Shown: one piece after another, positions 1 to 12,400 of the stretch
Layout: every line of letters starts with the position of its first letter
Position numbering within the stretch: position 1 is the stretch's first letter
Source of the DNA: Hydractinia symbiolongicarpus
Taxonomy: Eukaryota > Cnidaria > Hydrozoa > Anthoathecata > Hydractiniidae
Direction of reading: 5' to 3'
NCBI RefSeq assembly: GCF_029227915.1
Contig: NC_079887.1
Location: 22,007,650-22,071,649, forward strand
DNA length: 64,000 bases
Notes under the pieces: model-generated
What the model was told of the DNA's origin: nothing
What the model saw: only the letters and a program-made list of their open reading frames with translations
Database searches by the model: none
Program-made: the position numbers and the translations under genes

Positions 1-890
1 AGAAAGAAAGAAGAAATACTCACAGGTGACTTTAATGTCAACTATAGAAAGTGCAATAAGAATTAGAATTGTATACGGTTTAAAACAACGTATTAAACAA
101 CTAACTCTACTCGTGCTACAGAAACCTTGGAGACACTTATTAATTTCATTGCGAGTAACAATGACAAATCAATCTCACATACTTATGTAAAAAGCTGTAC
201 ATATCTAAATAGTTGAATTTTCAGAAACCAAAAAACTGTTAACTGATTACCGGTTTGGTTATGGATGTAACAGATTTTGTTTTTTTATTTTTTTCTTCTC
301 TCTGCGAGAAAAGTTAAAAGGATTTCAACCTTTAGTTTGGATCACAATTGCTCGTTCCAATCTATTTTTGTGTGGAAATCCACTTTAGCACTTACCTTGG
401 ACACGTGCTTGACAAAAGTTTGACTCTGAGAGATGAGTTTGATGCATCGTACAAAAAGGTACAGAACGCATCCATTTGATGGTGCAACTTTGATCTTATT
501 TCAGCCATGTTGAAGCTAGGCAAATTTCCGTATCTACAATTCTTTCAAAACTGACGTATGCATACATAGTGAACCAGCATCTTATGACAACACAGTCGTC
601 CATATTGAGATTATTAGAACAATGTGCATAGGAGATTCTCAGAATACATCATCAAGAAGAAAACAATCATGTGTGTAAGAAAGTGCATGGATGGTTAGTG
701 CGTGGCGTTTGTTCAAACTTTTTCTGTTATTTGGAGAGTCAGGATGACACAATGAATCTAAGGATTAACCAGAAGTTAATAAAATTTCCACAATGTAAGC
801 TAGAGTTTGGAAAAAAGTATTTGTATTATATGGGACACATATCGAAGATGTCGACATGTCGACTCCGCTATAAGGACCTGTAAAACTGAT
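1..890 (+). mobile_element. Decayed non-LTR retrotransposon fragment (endonuclease and RT remnants)
   Basis: Near positions 25-60 a frame reads TGDFNVNY, which resembles the conserved GDFN block of APE-type endonucleases. Around 388-470 a frame reads STYLGHVLDKSLTLRDEF, then YKKVQNAS, which resembles the YLGxxLD block downstream of the RT domain in non-LTR elements. Around 780-840, KFPQCKLEFGKKYLYYMGH resembles the C-terminal block of the same ORF2 proteins. The pieces lie in order on the plus strand but are separated by stops and by far too little sequence, so the element is internally deleted and dead. The left end is cut by the window. Family assignment is inference. Confidence 0.5.
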
Positions 891-1207
891 TTTTTTTGTG
901 TTTTTTATTGTTATTATTGTTATTATTTTTTTTTATTATTGGTATTTATTTTTTTCGATTCTGCCCCTATTTGGGTCAGCATTTTCATCTTCTCTAGTGT
1001 TTAATGCGTCGTTGAATGTGCCAAAGTTTGACCAGTGCGGTAGCATCATATGACTTTTCATATTACACTTTTTATGATCGTGTTTCTTTCGTAAAGATGT
1101 CTGAATTACTGCATGTCATGAAAAGCCAATATAGTGGGAAGTTTTTTTGAAGCATAGTTTTGTCGTTTCATACGTATGTAGTAATAGAGTTTGTTGTTTT
1201 GTTTTAG

Positions 1208-3834
1208 ATACCTTCTTAAAGAGTATGCAGTCTGAAAGACCCAGCGTTGTCATCAGTCAATCTGCATCTACTGCAGCCTCGTTTGCGAAGTATGTATTTT
1301 TTTATAAACGTAACATAAGTAAGCATTTAAGCTTAAATAGGATATGTTTTAACTATAATACCCAGCCTTGATAAATCCTAAGATTATTTTGTAACTTAAA
1401 AAGACTATTTTATCCGATCTATATAGCTTGTAAGGCAACGTCTATGTTGTTAATTTATTTTTCCAATAAGGATAACGTAAGCATACGCTAGCCTGATTGT
1501 GTTCTAATTTGGAGAATATATAAAAAACAGATAATTTGCATGGAAACCAACTACTGTATTGACATATATTTCTGCTTACTTCAATTCAAGCCTTAAAAAA
1601 TAAGGAAACAAGAATGTAATTTTTTGAGAATTATGCACCTCATACATTGTTTTTATTTCTTACAGGTTGCTGTCGGGTTCAGCAATGCCAACTTCAACGT
1701 TTGTTTTTATTTCTTTTTTTACATGCCTTTGACTATCCCCATTCTTCTCGACTGTTTGTTGCGCATTGAGTTAAAACCACTATGGTTTGATGAAAAAACT
1801 ACATGTCATAGATTTTGCTCAAAAGAGAATCTAAGTAGAGAATTGATGGTTTCATTTGAGATAACTATTCAGTTTTGAATAAGACTTTACAAACCATGCA
1901 GAAACTACCCTGCAATGTTTATATTGTTACTCATAGCAAAAGCTTCATATTACGGGAGATATCCAACACTCTAGTTGATAGAACATAGGAAAGGTTTATT
2001 TTTCTAATAGTTCCACATACAGCTCTACGAAGTCTTCAATCATTTCATCGAGTAGCTATGAATTGACCAAGAAATTAAAAGCGACTGGTTGCGATAGGAG
2101 TTTGACAGTTGGTAGTAACGCCACATTATTGAGGTATATTTTTGAATGCTATCGAGCTTGTTTGTTTTTTTGCTGCTTTAGACAATGTATATATAGACGA
2201 CTGTTCTTCTTTATGAGATGCGTGGATAAATTAGAAAATTCTCACTGAAATGGTAGTGATATTCTCTGCAATTATTTACTATTGTTTCTCCTTTCTTATA
2301 AACCAGATTGTTTCTTCTACAATCTTCGCCTGCTGACACCACATCTAGAAAGTTTTTGTTCGACTTACTGTAATTTCAGTTTTGATCAAATTTCATTTTT
2401 CTGCAAAGTTTCATCTTTTTTTCACTATAAACATCATTTACCATATTTTGTTTGTATTTAGTACGCAAAAGACACTCCACCGAGGCGCGAACGCCAGTCT
2501 GTCCTTAGGTCCTAACAGTCATCTAGCAAAAGGACGTTCCACCAAAACATCCGGTTCACAAGTCAAAGCCAAAGGTAGATTTTTGTATGTTATCCTATGG
2601 TTGTAAATAAAATATTTTAACATCTAAGCTATAGTCTCGAGGTATAAAAGATTTAAAGTATAGGAGATCATTCTTGTCTTGTAGTGGGTTGAGGAAAAAA
2701 AGGTGGACTGCACACTTCAAAATTTTCGTGTTGTGTGGTGCCTTTGTTAATGAGGATCATTTTACCGACTAAATCACCGACTAAGTACCCCCAGACGCTT
2801 ATTTAATTTTCGAACTATTACACTGGGTGCGTATTCTCAGTGGGCACTTATTTGGTCACTGGACGCATATAAAATATTTTGAGAATTGAGGTAATGAAAA
2901 TGATAGATAATAATTAAATTATAATAACGATAATAACAAAAAAATAATGATAAATCAAAATAAGTTCAAATATAAGTGCATTATGTCCAACTGTGCTTCA
3001 TCCACACCTTTTCCAACAACTTTTGAATAAACAAAACCGTCATGTCCAACTGTGCTTCTTCCTCACCCCACCAACAAATTTTGAATAAACAAAACCATCA
3101 TGTCCAACTGTGCTTCTTCCTCACCTCACCAACAAATTTTGAATAACAAAACATATATGAAACACTAAAATTATACAAAAAAGCTAGTGTTTTTGGTGAC
3201 GTTTTCTGAATAAGCGGTTAGTTTGGTGGGTGCAAGCCTAATCGCTAATTTATGAGGTGTTTAACTTTTTTATGCTGTTTTCTAGTACATGTAATATAGC
3301 GCTCATTGAAGTTTCACCTTAATCAAAAATCACCTTTTTATAGCGAATTTCATCAATTTCGGTGTTATTTTGCAATGTTTGTAAAATGCTAAACAATTGA
3401 CTTCCCCACATACAAAGAATTTTTATCATCGAAAATTTGGAAACTTCAGAAAATCAATTTTTAACTTCCCAAAAAGATTGAGATGGCTTCGTAGCGAAAC
3501 GCGTTATATCTGTTAGCTTTTTAGCTAAGCTAAACTTAATTTAGCGTCTTTAAAATTTCCAAGATTTAAAAAGTAACATAACACAATGAACGGGAATGTA
3601 TTTTTGCTTATTGTAGCTTCTTAAAATTAACACAGCATATTAATTGTCCCATATAAAGATGTTCACCCCCCCCCCCTTCCCCCTTTCCACAAGTTCCTTA
3701 TGTCCACTAAATACATGTCTGATTGACACTTTTTTTAACTATGTATTTCCATATATCTCTACGTAGGAGCTGATCCAAGGTTAGCTGCTGGAAGAAACCA
3801 ATCATTAGTACATGGTCCTCAACGAGCAGCGTAA
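1208..3834 (+). CDS. C-terminal exons of an unrecognised protein (partial gene)
   Basis: Four exons with consistent phases form the end of a plus-strand gene: 1208-1289, 1666-1698, 2462-2574 and 3767-3834 (TAA at 3832-3834). Each has AG/GT borders (TTTTAG, TTACAG, ATTTAG, ACGTAG acceptors; GTATGT, GTTTGT and GTAGAT donors). The joined tail of about 88 residues is low in hydrophobics and rich in Ser, Ala, Lys and Gly. It contains SMQSERPSVVISQSAS, SLSLGPNSHLAKGRSTKTSG and ADPRLAAGRNQSLVHGPQ, and looks like a disordered basic tail. No known domain is recognised, so no function is assigned. Upstream exons lie beyond the left edge or were missed. The 33-nt exon is the weakest part; the 113- and 68-nt exons are the best supported. 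Confidence 0.5.
2983..3150 (+). repeat. Three-copy tandem repeat, about 58-bp unit
   Basis: The block beginning ATGTCCAACTGTGCTTC starts at 2983, 3042 and 3100 and ends each time with TTTTGAATAA(A)CAAAAC. Copies 2 and 3 are nearly identical and copy 1 is more diverged. It lies in the last intron of the partial gene. Confidence 0.8.
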
Positions 3835-5029
3835 TATGCACTGTGTTAACAGAAATGTGATGTGTTTACACTTAAAGAGCAGTGTACCGATGTTAGTGAT
3901 GTAACAACTACAAATAACTATTATACTTGCATCGATGCTTCTATTTTGCCTCTTTTGATATTTATTTTTTATTTATCAAGTAATAATTTAGTAAATTTAA
4001 ATGTTTAGCATTTAATCTTCCAGAATATACCTTAATAGCTGTTAAGCCCATATTTGTTAGTGTAAATTCGCCATTTTTGAAATGAAATCATTGGCTCATT
4101 TAAAAAAACAGTTAAAGACAATTTAAAATTTTTTACGGCATATGAAGGAAAATACACTAATGAAGAAAAATGACGTTTATTGTAGATTAATTGTGGACTG
4201 CGTCTGGATTCTTCATCTTTACATCAGAAGTCAATTTTCTTAGTCCCGAAGTCAGTTTTCTTGAATTTAATATCTTGCCATTCCCTATTAAACATTTAGG
4301 AAACACCTAGAACAAAAGTCTGAGTTTAATCAAAACTGTTTTTTTATGTCTTATATAACTTGTACGAAATTTGCTTACAAATCATACAGATTTTTTTTCT
4401 GATAAAAAAATACTTGTACTCTTCATTTTTAGATTTGTTTTCTTATATATATATATATGTATGTTGTATATACCAAAAAGGTAGTTTCGATTTAAAACCT
4501 CGTTTACTGTGCTTTTTTTTTCTTTATAATAAATAACATAACAAGTGAGGTAAATGTATTCATATTACAATGAGAGATGGTAACTGGTGAGAAAATGTCT
4601 TCTTTGTTGTTTAAAAATTTATTCTTTTGACCAAGAACAACCTATGGAAAATGACTTTCGCAAGAAGAATTTTGTGATATTTTTCCATTTCTTCATTTCG
4701 TGAAAACAAATTCGAGAGTCTGGTGTTAAATGTTTTTCGCAGGAATAAATTTTGAATTATGCAGAAAATTTCAAAAAAAAAAACAGCAACTTATAATTTA
4801 GTATGATCACAATATATCAGCAACAATACATCTGTATTTTTTGTAAACAATATCTTATAAGCAACTTGAGGCTGTAGTTTTTTTCAAAACTGACGTATAA
4901 AGAAAGAGATGCGACAAAAATTTTGTTTCAAATTTCAACGAAATAGGCTAACTGAGCAGCCAACTTTGTCTTTGGAAGTAGACACCAACAAGCAACACGT
5001 AAACATCATTCGAGCTTGTATAATCTATA

Positions 5030-5190
5030 CTATTCTTATTCTATACTATAATACCCTTATACGTCTGTCTGTCTGTCACGCGAAATGGTAACCGGAGTAG
5101 TAAGATACGAAATGTGGTAAATAAAGGACGGAGGAACCCGGGATTTCTCCATGAGCCAACAATATACAGGTATATTTTGCGAGAATGTTT
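5030..5190 (-). repeat. Dispersed repeat copy with GACAGACAGAC core
   Basis: Read on the minus strand, this segment matches the unit near 28900-29020: a CCGTGG/GGATTTCTCC-type box, CCGTCCTT, then a CATTT-GCGTGACAGACAGAC block followed by a TATAAGGGTATTATAG-type tail. At least two further relatives lie at 27380-27700 and 29040-29225. No coding capacity is seen. It is probably a short non-autonomous element or the tail of a larger one; the class is not determined. Confidence 0.55.
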
Positions 5191-5839
5191 TTTGAAAATC
5201 GCGAAATTCTGCAAACTGTACTTCGCAACCGTTACATTTTTTTTCCTTTTCCTGTCGCTAAACTTTAAAAAATTAAAATCATGCATTAAACAAAACAAAA
5301 AACACAGGAAATTAAAGGTTGTTATAGCGGTCATTCTTTTATCGCGGAAACAACATCTGGCAACAGACACTTATCTCAGGAACGGAATTTAGGAGAAGCC
5401 TCTGTGGCGAACACCTTTATAGCGCACACTTTTTCTTTGCTTAGCTTTTTCAGCACGATAATATCTCAGGCAGTTGTGTCTAGTTCAGCGATTGCTGTGT
5501 CTTCAAGGCTCTCGCAACAAATGTTGGCGACCTTTGTTGGCCCAAATGTTGTTCTGATTTGCGGCCGCCTCTTTATTGCCCAAGAAAAAAAAATAAAAGA
5601 GAGGAAAGGATACAAATTTCAGTTAATGCAAATGTCCTAGGGACTAAGGAAAAAAAATAAGGAAAATAGTTCGACTTACGAATGTTCCAGTTCAGCGAAG
5701 CTCCCGTTAAGACGACAATAGGCATGCAAGTCCCTTGTAAATTGAATTTTCCTGGACAGACAACGTTATCTATCCTGAACTCGTAAACTTAGGAAATATT
5801 TGACCAATTTTTTCAATACTTCTCCAATTTCAGTTACCT

Positions 5840-6020
5840 CCCGGTAATCCGAACACCAGATAACTCGAACTTTCGTTATCTCATTCTCTTAGGTCCCTTT
5901 AACTTTCGTCAATACTTCCTTATAAAAAACTCCGTTTAAATCGAACCTCGGATAATTCATTGATTAACTTATCTCATTTTTTGTTCCTCCTCCTGAGCCT
6001 AATTCCCTTGGTTAACTCTA
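5840..6020. repeat. Transposon remnant with TAACTCGAAC-like repeats
   Basis: The segment carries repeated, diverged blocks such as GGTAATCCGAACACC, GATAACTCGAACTTTCG, TTAAATCGAACC and GTTAACTCTAAC. Such iterated 'TAACTCGAAC' boxes are typical of the subterminal regions of pogo/Tigger-like DNA transposons in invertebrates. No transposase ORF is present. Family assignment is an inference from the motif alone. Confidence 0.35.
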
Positions 6021-6639
6021 ACTTTTTTATGAAAAAAGGAAATCAAAGACTAGATAAATGCTGACATTTTAACTTTTCTTTTAGTTTTTATTAATTCTTG
6101 ATGTAAGCTAATCGCTAATCTTGTTCTAAAAGGTAGTTTTTTATATATTTTTTATATTACAAAGTATTACTTTCTGATTAATCCACGCGTTATTAATTTA
6201 AAGTACTGAAAGGTTTTGAGATCTTATGTCATTAACAATGTGAGTTCCTATGTTTTATGTCGACGATATTCAGAGAGAAATCTCCTAATGCTTGTGTTTA
6301 GGCTTATGCTTGTTACAACAGTGGGAACCAGGCTTAAGCTCAACTATCAAAAAACGCAGGCCGTTGAGAAGCAAATAGTCCTGGAGACAAATAGGTTCGC
6401 AAGCGTCGTTATGCAAAATATCCACCATGTCGTCAAAGGGGCCACGGAAAAGGCTGCACGGACTAATCCCAGGGGCGCGTAATGGCGTATAAATCAAAAT
6501 GGCAAATCAAACTTACCTGGTTTAGTAGGGAAGGAAGGAAAGTCGGACTTTATTGTGATCGAGTTATAACTGGTTTTGTTCCTGTAATGGTGTTTTTGGA
6601 ATTTTGCCTTAATGGATCACTTTCTTAGCGGGTCACTAG

Positions 6640-6830
6640 CTATAAAAGTCTTTAGCTAGCCACTAGACTAGCTTCTGTGTCTAGCTAGCTATGTGCATAA
6701 TAGATAATAGATAAGTGTGCATATTTTACATTACCCTGTCTGTTATTTGAAGGAGTCATGGCTTAGATTAGGAGTCCTAGAGTATTTCATGCTAATTTCA
6801 AGCTACGCACACTGGGGTCTGCGCTACCAA
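6640..6830. repeat. Dispersed repeat, copy 1 (second copy at 63400-63580)
   Basis: This segment shares an ordered series of blocks with 63400-63580: GATAAGTGTGCATATTTTACA versus GATAAATAGGTGTCCATATTTTACA, then CCTGTCT, CATGGCTTAGAT/CATGGCTTGAT, AGTCxTAGAGTATT and TGCTxATTTCA. Both copies are preceded by CTAGCTAGCT-type runs. It is an old dispersed element of unknown class. Confidence 0.5.
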
Positions 6831-6944
6831 CTCCTCTGCCTGCACAAGATATACATTCAAAAGCCCCCACAGTGTGTGTGACATCTCTGCAATTTTACTC
6901 ACATGACCTGATCTATCTATCTATCATCTAACCCAAGGCTATAC

Positions 6945-8500
6945 TCGCCCGGAACATTCTCGAAATGCAATACCTTGTAACATAAACATGGCGGACGACA
7001 GTTAAAAAAATGTGTTTGAAGAGAAAGGAGTTAATAAAGTTTATATATAAGTTATTTATCAAGTAAATCTTATCAAAAATCATAAAAAACAGCTCTTTTA
7101 AGAACTTCACTACCACACAGTTCATTTTAATTTTTATACTTTTTTAAATAATTATTTGAGAGTCATTTGTGGTGAATCTTTTTTTTTCTGGCATTGTTCG
7201 GGACCATGCAGTTTTTTTCGGTCAAATACCTGAGTTTTTCAAAACTCCGAACTCGCTGGAAAACGCCCGCACTTTTTACCACATAAGCGGCTTATCAGCA
7301 CCCTTGTCATACGCCGTAAAAGGTGTGGGCGTTTTCAGGCGATTTCGGTGTTTTAAAGAAAAAATCAAAAAAGAAAAGAAAAACAGACACTAATGATTCA
7401 TAAAACTATAACAATTAAAATAAACTTACTATGTCATAGCGACGTTCTTAAAAGAACTGTTTTTGATATAGTTGATAATAAGATTTACTTGATATAAATT
7501 ATATATGTGACTGTCCAGAGGAATTTGATAACAAACAAATTAGCTTTAAATTTTAACGTTATATCGCTATGAAGAACAAAAGAAATAACGCTAATTAACG
7601 CTAGAAAAAGCCAACTTTAAAGTTATACACGTTATTTTTTTATATAAGAAACATCTATATAAGAAACATGAGGGTGAGATTAGATTAAGAAACAGTTAAG
7701 AAACAAGGCTAGGCTGAAAGTCTTAAACAAGATTTTAAAAATGCAAGGTATACTAAGCCATTAACAATCGAACTAATTACAGAAACAACAAACACTGCAA
7801 TGACCTCAATATATATAAATGTTTTCAAATTTTATGTGTATATAATCTTTTAACAACCTCAATAAATAAAAGAATTAGCTTGTTTCTAAAGCGAAGGGCT
7901 GCTGCTTCGCATTTTATATCGTAGTATATACTGTACCCCTGTAAGGAAAAAGAAGAAAAACACGTGTAAGAACTATAAAAATTAAATAGTTTAGAAACCT
8001 TTGAAGCTTAAAATGGGAAAAATTAAGAAACGCGCAGGCTAAAGTCAAGCAGTGTGTTGCTTTATATAAAAAACGTGTAGCTTAACATGAGATAACACTA
8101 TAGCGTTAATTATCATTGCAAAATAGCGCTAATGTTGGCTAATAACGTTAAAAGCAATTATTGTACATGCGCTAAAAACAAATTTTTCCAGCACACAAAA
8201 AATCAAAATGGCGTAATCATGCTTTTTAACGTTGATAGTGTTATTTTAGCTAATTTTTATTATTATCTTATCGTTATTATCATTACAACAAAATTATACC
8301 AGCGTTATTAATGTTATAGCATTAAATGTTAGTGCTAAAGCGTTAATATTAGCGCTTTAAACGCTAATTAAGGCTAAATGTTTTTATCAAATTTCCCTGG
8401 ACAGTCACATATGAACTTTATTAACTCCTTTATCTTCATGCGCCTTCTTCTAACTATGGTCCGCATAGTATTGCACTTCAGGAATGTTCCGGCTGAGTTC
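6945..8500. mobile_element. Foldback/MITE-like element split by a second transposon
   Basis: The left arm (about 6945-7110) begins near CCGGAACATTC and contains GGAGTTAATAAAGTT and CAAGTAAATCTTAT. Its reverse complement is found in two pieces, 7447-7505 (GTTCTTAAAAGAAC, ATAAGATTTACTTGAT) and 8410-8500 (AACTTTATTAACTCC, GAATGTTCCGG). The two pieces become contiguous if 7506-8409 is removed, which reconstructs one right arm of about 160 bp. No ORF of note is present. See the nested element for the insertion. Confidence 0.7.
7506..8409. mobile_element. Inner transposon with TGTGACTGTCCAG termini and TA target duplication
   Basis: The 904-bp segment starts TGTGACTGTCCAGAGGAATT and ends with the inverted sequence, about 27 of 31 positions matching. 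It is flanked by TA on both sides (7504-7505, 8410-8411), the target duplication of Tc1/mariner-type elements. The interior has no transposase but carries many small palindromic TTAACGCTAATTA / GCGTTAAT motifs, so it is non-autonomous. It sits inside the right arm of the 6945-8500 element and is therefore the younger insertion. Confidence 0.7.
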
Positions 8501-9457
8501 GGGAAAGTGCAGGCGGTTTCGGCAAAAAAGGCCAATTTGATTCAAAAAGTCGCCTGAACTCGACCTTTTATATGCAGGTGTTCGCCCCTTATCAGCACCC
8601 TCTTACAAGCTCATTGTTCTTATTTAAATGTTGTAAGGAAAAAGGAAGGTGCTATTTATAGAATAAACGATATAAAAAAAAGCATTTTTCAGAAATCTTT
8701 CACTGACTGCTCCACATTGAAAAAAGTAATTATACATGATGATTTTGAGTGGTCAAGAGTTGTTTGAAAGTAGTTAAAAAAGGGAAAGAAAAAAAGAATT
8801 GTATTTTTCACATTTAATTGTAACATTTGTAGATTGTGACAAGAACTGCCTGTTGAAGGTGAATTTGCTTACAACTGGGCTTTTTATAAAAAATAGATAT
8901 ATGTTTGCAGCATGTGGTCTCAGATCATGTAATTAGGATGTGCGGTTAGAATATACACAACAAACAAAATGTGCAATACGTTATTTTTTCACCAAGGTTT
9001 CAGACAAAGTTTAATGTTGCTTAGGCAAAGTAGTTCGGAAATATTCCTATTGACAATTTTTATTTCCGAACTGTGAAAGTTTGTAACAACCACAATAAAC
9101 TATTTTTTTGGGAAAAAGTGAACTGGAAATTTTAATTCAATTTTTGCTTCATAGACTTTCAATTGTTTAATTTTATTCACAGAGGGATTCATTTTCGTTT
9201 TCAAAATCGATCATGACGAACATGATAGAGAAAAAATGATTTTAAGAACTTTTTTATGGTACTGTACTTAAATTGAGGTTCAGTGACAGGTAAAAGGCTT
9301 CCAAATAAATTTTTTGTATTATATATTATAATGCATTGTTGTTGATGTCATTGAAATGCTTAACGGAATTATCTAACATTATAGATATAATATTGTTTGT
9401 GTTCATAAAGAATTGGTGCATAAATCACCTGAAAACATAGTATAATTAGAAAAATCA

Positions 9458-12400
9458 ATGGGTGATTGCAGTGACTTAGATAGGTAAGTCATTTATAAAC
9501 TAATAGTTATTTGTGTTTTGCATACTAGCGAATAGGTTAAAGGGGCTATGAACGGGTTAAAATTCTCACTTTCCGTATATCCCGCTCACATATTAAAAAT
9601 CCGGAAAATGCGTTTTGCTCAATGAACAGACCAGCACACTTTGCTCGCTGGTTCAATATTTTTTTTTTTTTTGAAAAGTATATTAGAAAGAAATATTTCA
9701 GCGAGACTCATTCTGGATGAAAACATGACCTAGGCTGGAGAAGATAAAAATTCTAGATATATCTATGTTTGAGTCTGTAAATTATATACATGCTGGAGAA
9801 ATAGCCAGTTTGTTTTTCGCCACCATTAGCACGACTTTCGTGTAAGTCACTAAAGTCGAAAACCAACAAACGTTCCGTAGCCCCTTTAATGATGTGGCAC
9901 TTATATTTATTACTATAATAATAGCTGTATTTTGTGCAAATATTTGTGCCAAACCACTACTTTGTGTTAAGGACGGATGATAATCTGGGCAGCAGATTTT
10001 ATATAGGACGAGTAAAACCATAGATTTTTCATGCACTAACAACTAGTGTGTAATATATAACACATACATAAAAATTTTTTTGGAACGTTTGCTATTAAAA
10101 TAAATAAGTGTCCAGGTTCTATGTATGAATGCATTATATTTAGGAATTGTTATATATTGTTATAAATTTTTTCTTATTTATCTACACTGTTTATAACATT
10201 TAACTATTTGATTGTGTTCTATTTTTAGACAAATTGAACAATTACGGAGGTGTGAAGTGATAAAGGAATGTGAAGTTAAATCGTTATGCGCTAAAGCAAG
10301 GTATGCTATTTTTTTGGTAAAAGTTTTTGTTGATTCAGTGTTTTACTATGCTGCAACACGTTGGACTATTTTGTGTAGAACATACAGTAACAATTGTTTG
10401 ATTTGTAGTAACAGTTAAAGGGATTTTATTTACGTTACTTTTTGTTTAACTTTTGTGTGACTCCAGATTAGCTTTTTAAATATATGTTTTTTCTTGACAC
10501 TTGTTTGCCATTTGGATATTCTTATTCATTAAATATTTTAAACTAGTTTTGGCCATGTATAGTCAGGACCACTTTAATTATAACTAACGGCCGGTCACTG
10601 ACCGCCAAATTTTTTCAATTGACCGTCTGACTGGCCATCGAATTTTGTTAAGTAAAAAAAATATTATTTATTTACCATTAAGAATAGATAATAATGTAAT
10701 TAAAACACATATACATGGTTGTCCAGCATTTTTTGTTTTCCTTTTAGTAATATTTCGACCTCCTTATTGGAGGTCTTCATCAGACTATACAAAAAGTTAT
10801 CATTACTAAAGGTTATCATTGAATTGACATCAAATCAAATGACATCAAAAGAGTTTCGTTTCACTCCAGTTCTTGTAATGCTGGTAAAAATGCTAAAACA
10901 AGAGTGTCATAAATTTGATCATAAGGTACGCAAGGCACTGGAAATCCAGTTGCAGGATATGAAGCCGTGTAGTGAACATGGTCTTAATCTAGATGATGGT
11001 CAGTATGTGACGATGAAATTCTGAAGACCAATGTTCACGTACCTAGATTAAAGTCGTTGCAGTGACGTCGATTTGTTGTCAATGTCATGTAACCTTTAGT
11101 AACGACAACTTTTTTTATAGTCTGATAAAGACCTACAATAAGGAGGTCAAAATATTACTAAAAGAAAAACAAAAACGCTGAACGACCATGTATATGTGTT
11201 TTAATTATTAACATACATTCACATGAAAATGTCATTTAAAGAGATAATAATCTAAATATATTTTGCTTCACATTTATTTCCCTTTGAATCATACACATTT
11301 CTTTCTGATATTTTGCATTTTGTTTTAGTGTAGCTAGCTAGCTAAAATACTGCAATTTCACCACAAGGCTGTTTGACCATTTGTTTATTTATTTTTTGAT
11401 AGAGAGAAAAGTATGAACCTCATCCCCAGGGGTGGCTTGTTCGATGAAACTAAAATTCGCGATGCTCTAATTTTGTAATCACAAAAATAGTTCTGGGGTT
11501 AAACAAAAGTTTAAATTTTATAAATAAAATAGTTATAATACAAGTAAAAAACCTTTGTTATCATATTATATATGTTTAAAAATATGCTAGCTAAAATGCT
11601 CTTAAATTGTACTTAAATTTTGATTTTTTATAAGACTACTCAAAAAACATTGAAAGAACACTAAAATATTTATCAAAATAACTTTTCTGTTTTATTTCAT
11701 TATTTTAAATGGGAGAAAAATAATTTGCTGTATAAATTTCTAAACAACACAGGTATATCTTGTGTAACTCAAGACAAAATACTTGCAGCATAACGTTTTT
11801 AAAACAAGTTTTTGAGCATGCAAATATATTTTTATCTTTTTCCTTTGACAGCTATAGGAAAATAGATAGAAAAATAAATAGAAAAATATGCTTGTCGTAA
11901 TACCCTCCTCTGTGGTTATATATATTTTTGTTGTTGTTGTTGCTACAATCATACATTCTCTATAAAAATATTTTTATTTCACTGACCGAAAGACCGTATG
12001 CAACTATTGACTTCACCCGTAGAACAACTAATTAAGTTGGAGTCTCTTCAGTAGAATAAATACCATATTTCGTGATTAGAACTGTTACGCAAGGGATCAC
12101 ATATATTTTTTGACCTCCGAAAAATTTGATTTGACTGGCCATTTTGGATTTCCAACGTGAAGAATGACCAGCAGTGGTCAAATATTTATTTTAAGCACTG
12201 TGCCAAACATCACAAAGTCCGTAGTTGGGTCCACATCGCGGAAATGCTTAGCTTTGCCACATGTACACGTTAACCCATGTCATGTAAGGGAAATTGGGTA
12301 AGCAATGCCAGTGTATAACTTTTATGTATACATTTAGAACATTTAGACCCAGATTGATAAAATTGTGTCAAACACTGAAGTGGCTAAATCCTCTATAAAT

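Larger units (their letters stand above)
3835..9457. other. Intergenic region between the partial gene and PPP4C
   Basis: I found no convincing coding exon here. The stretch holds a dispersed CTGTCTGTCTGTC-type repeat copy (5030-5190), a TAACTCGAAC-type transposon remnant (5840-6020), a dispersed repeat shared with the right end of the window (6640-6830) and a nested transposon complex (6945-8500). The rest is AT-rich sequence without recognisable content. Short open frames at 4909, 5404, 6216 and 7169 lie in repeats or show no coding character. Confidence 0.6.

Noticed and set aside
10719-11024. 101-aa plus-strand frame in PPP4C intron 2
   Set aside because: It begins within the left arm of the foldback element and resembles no known protein.
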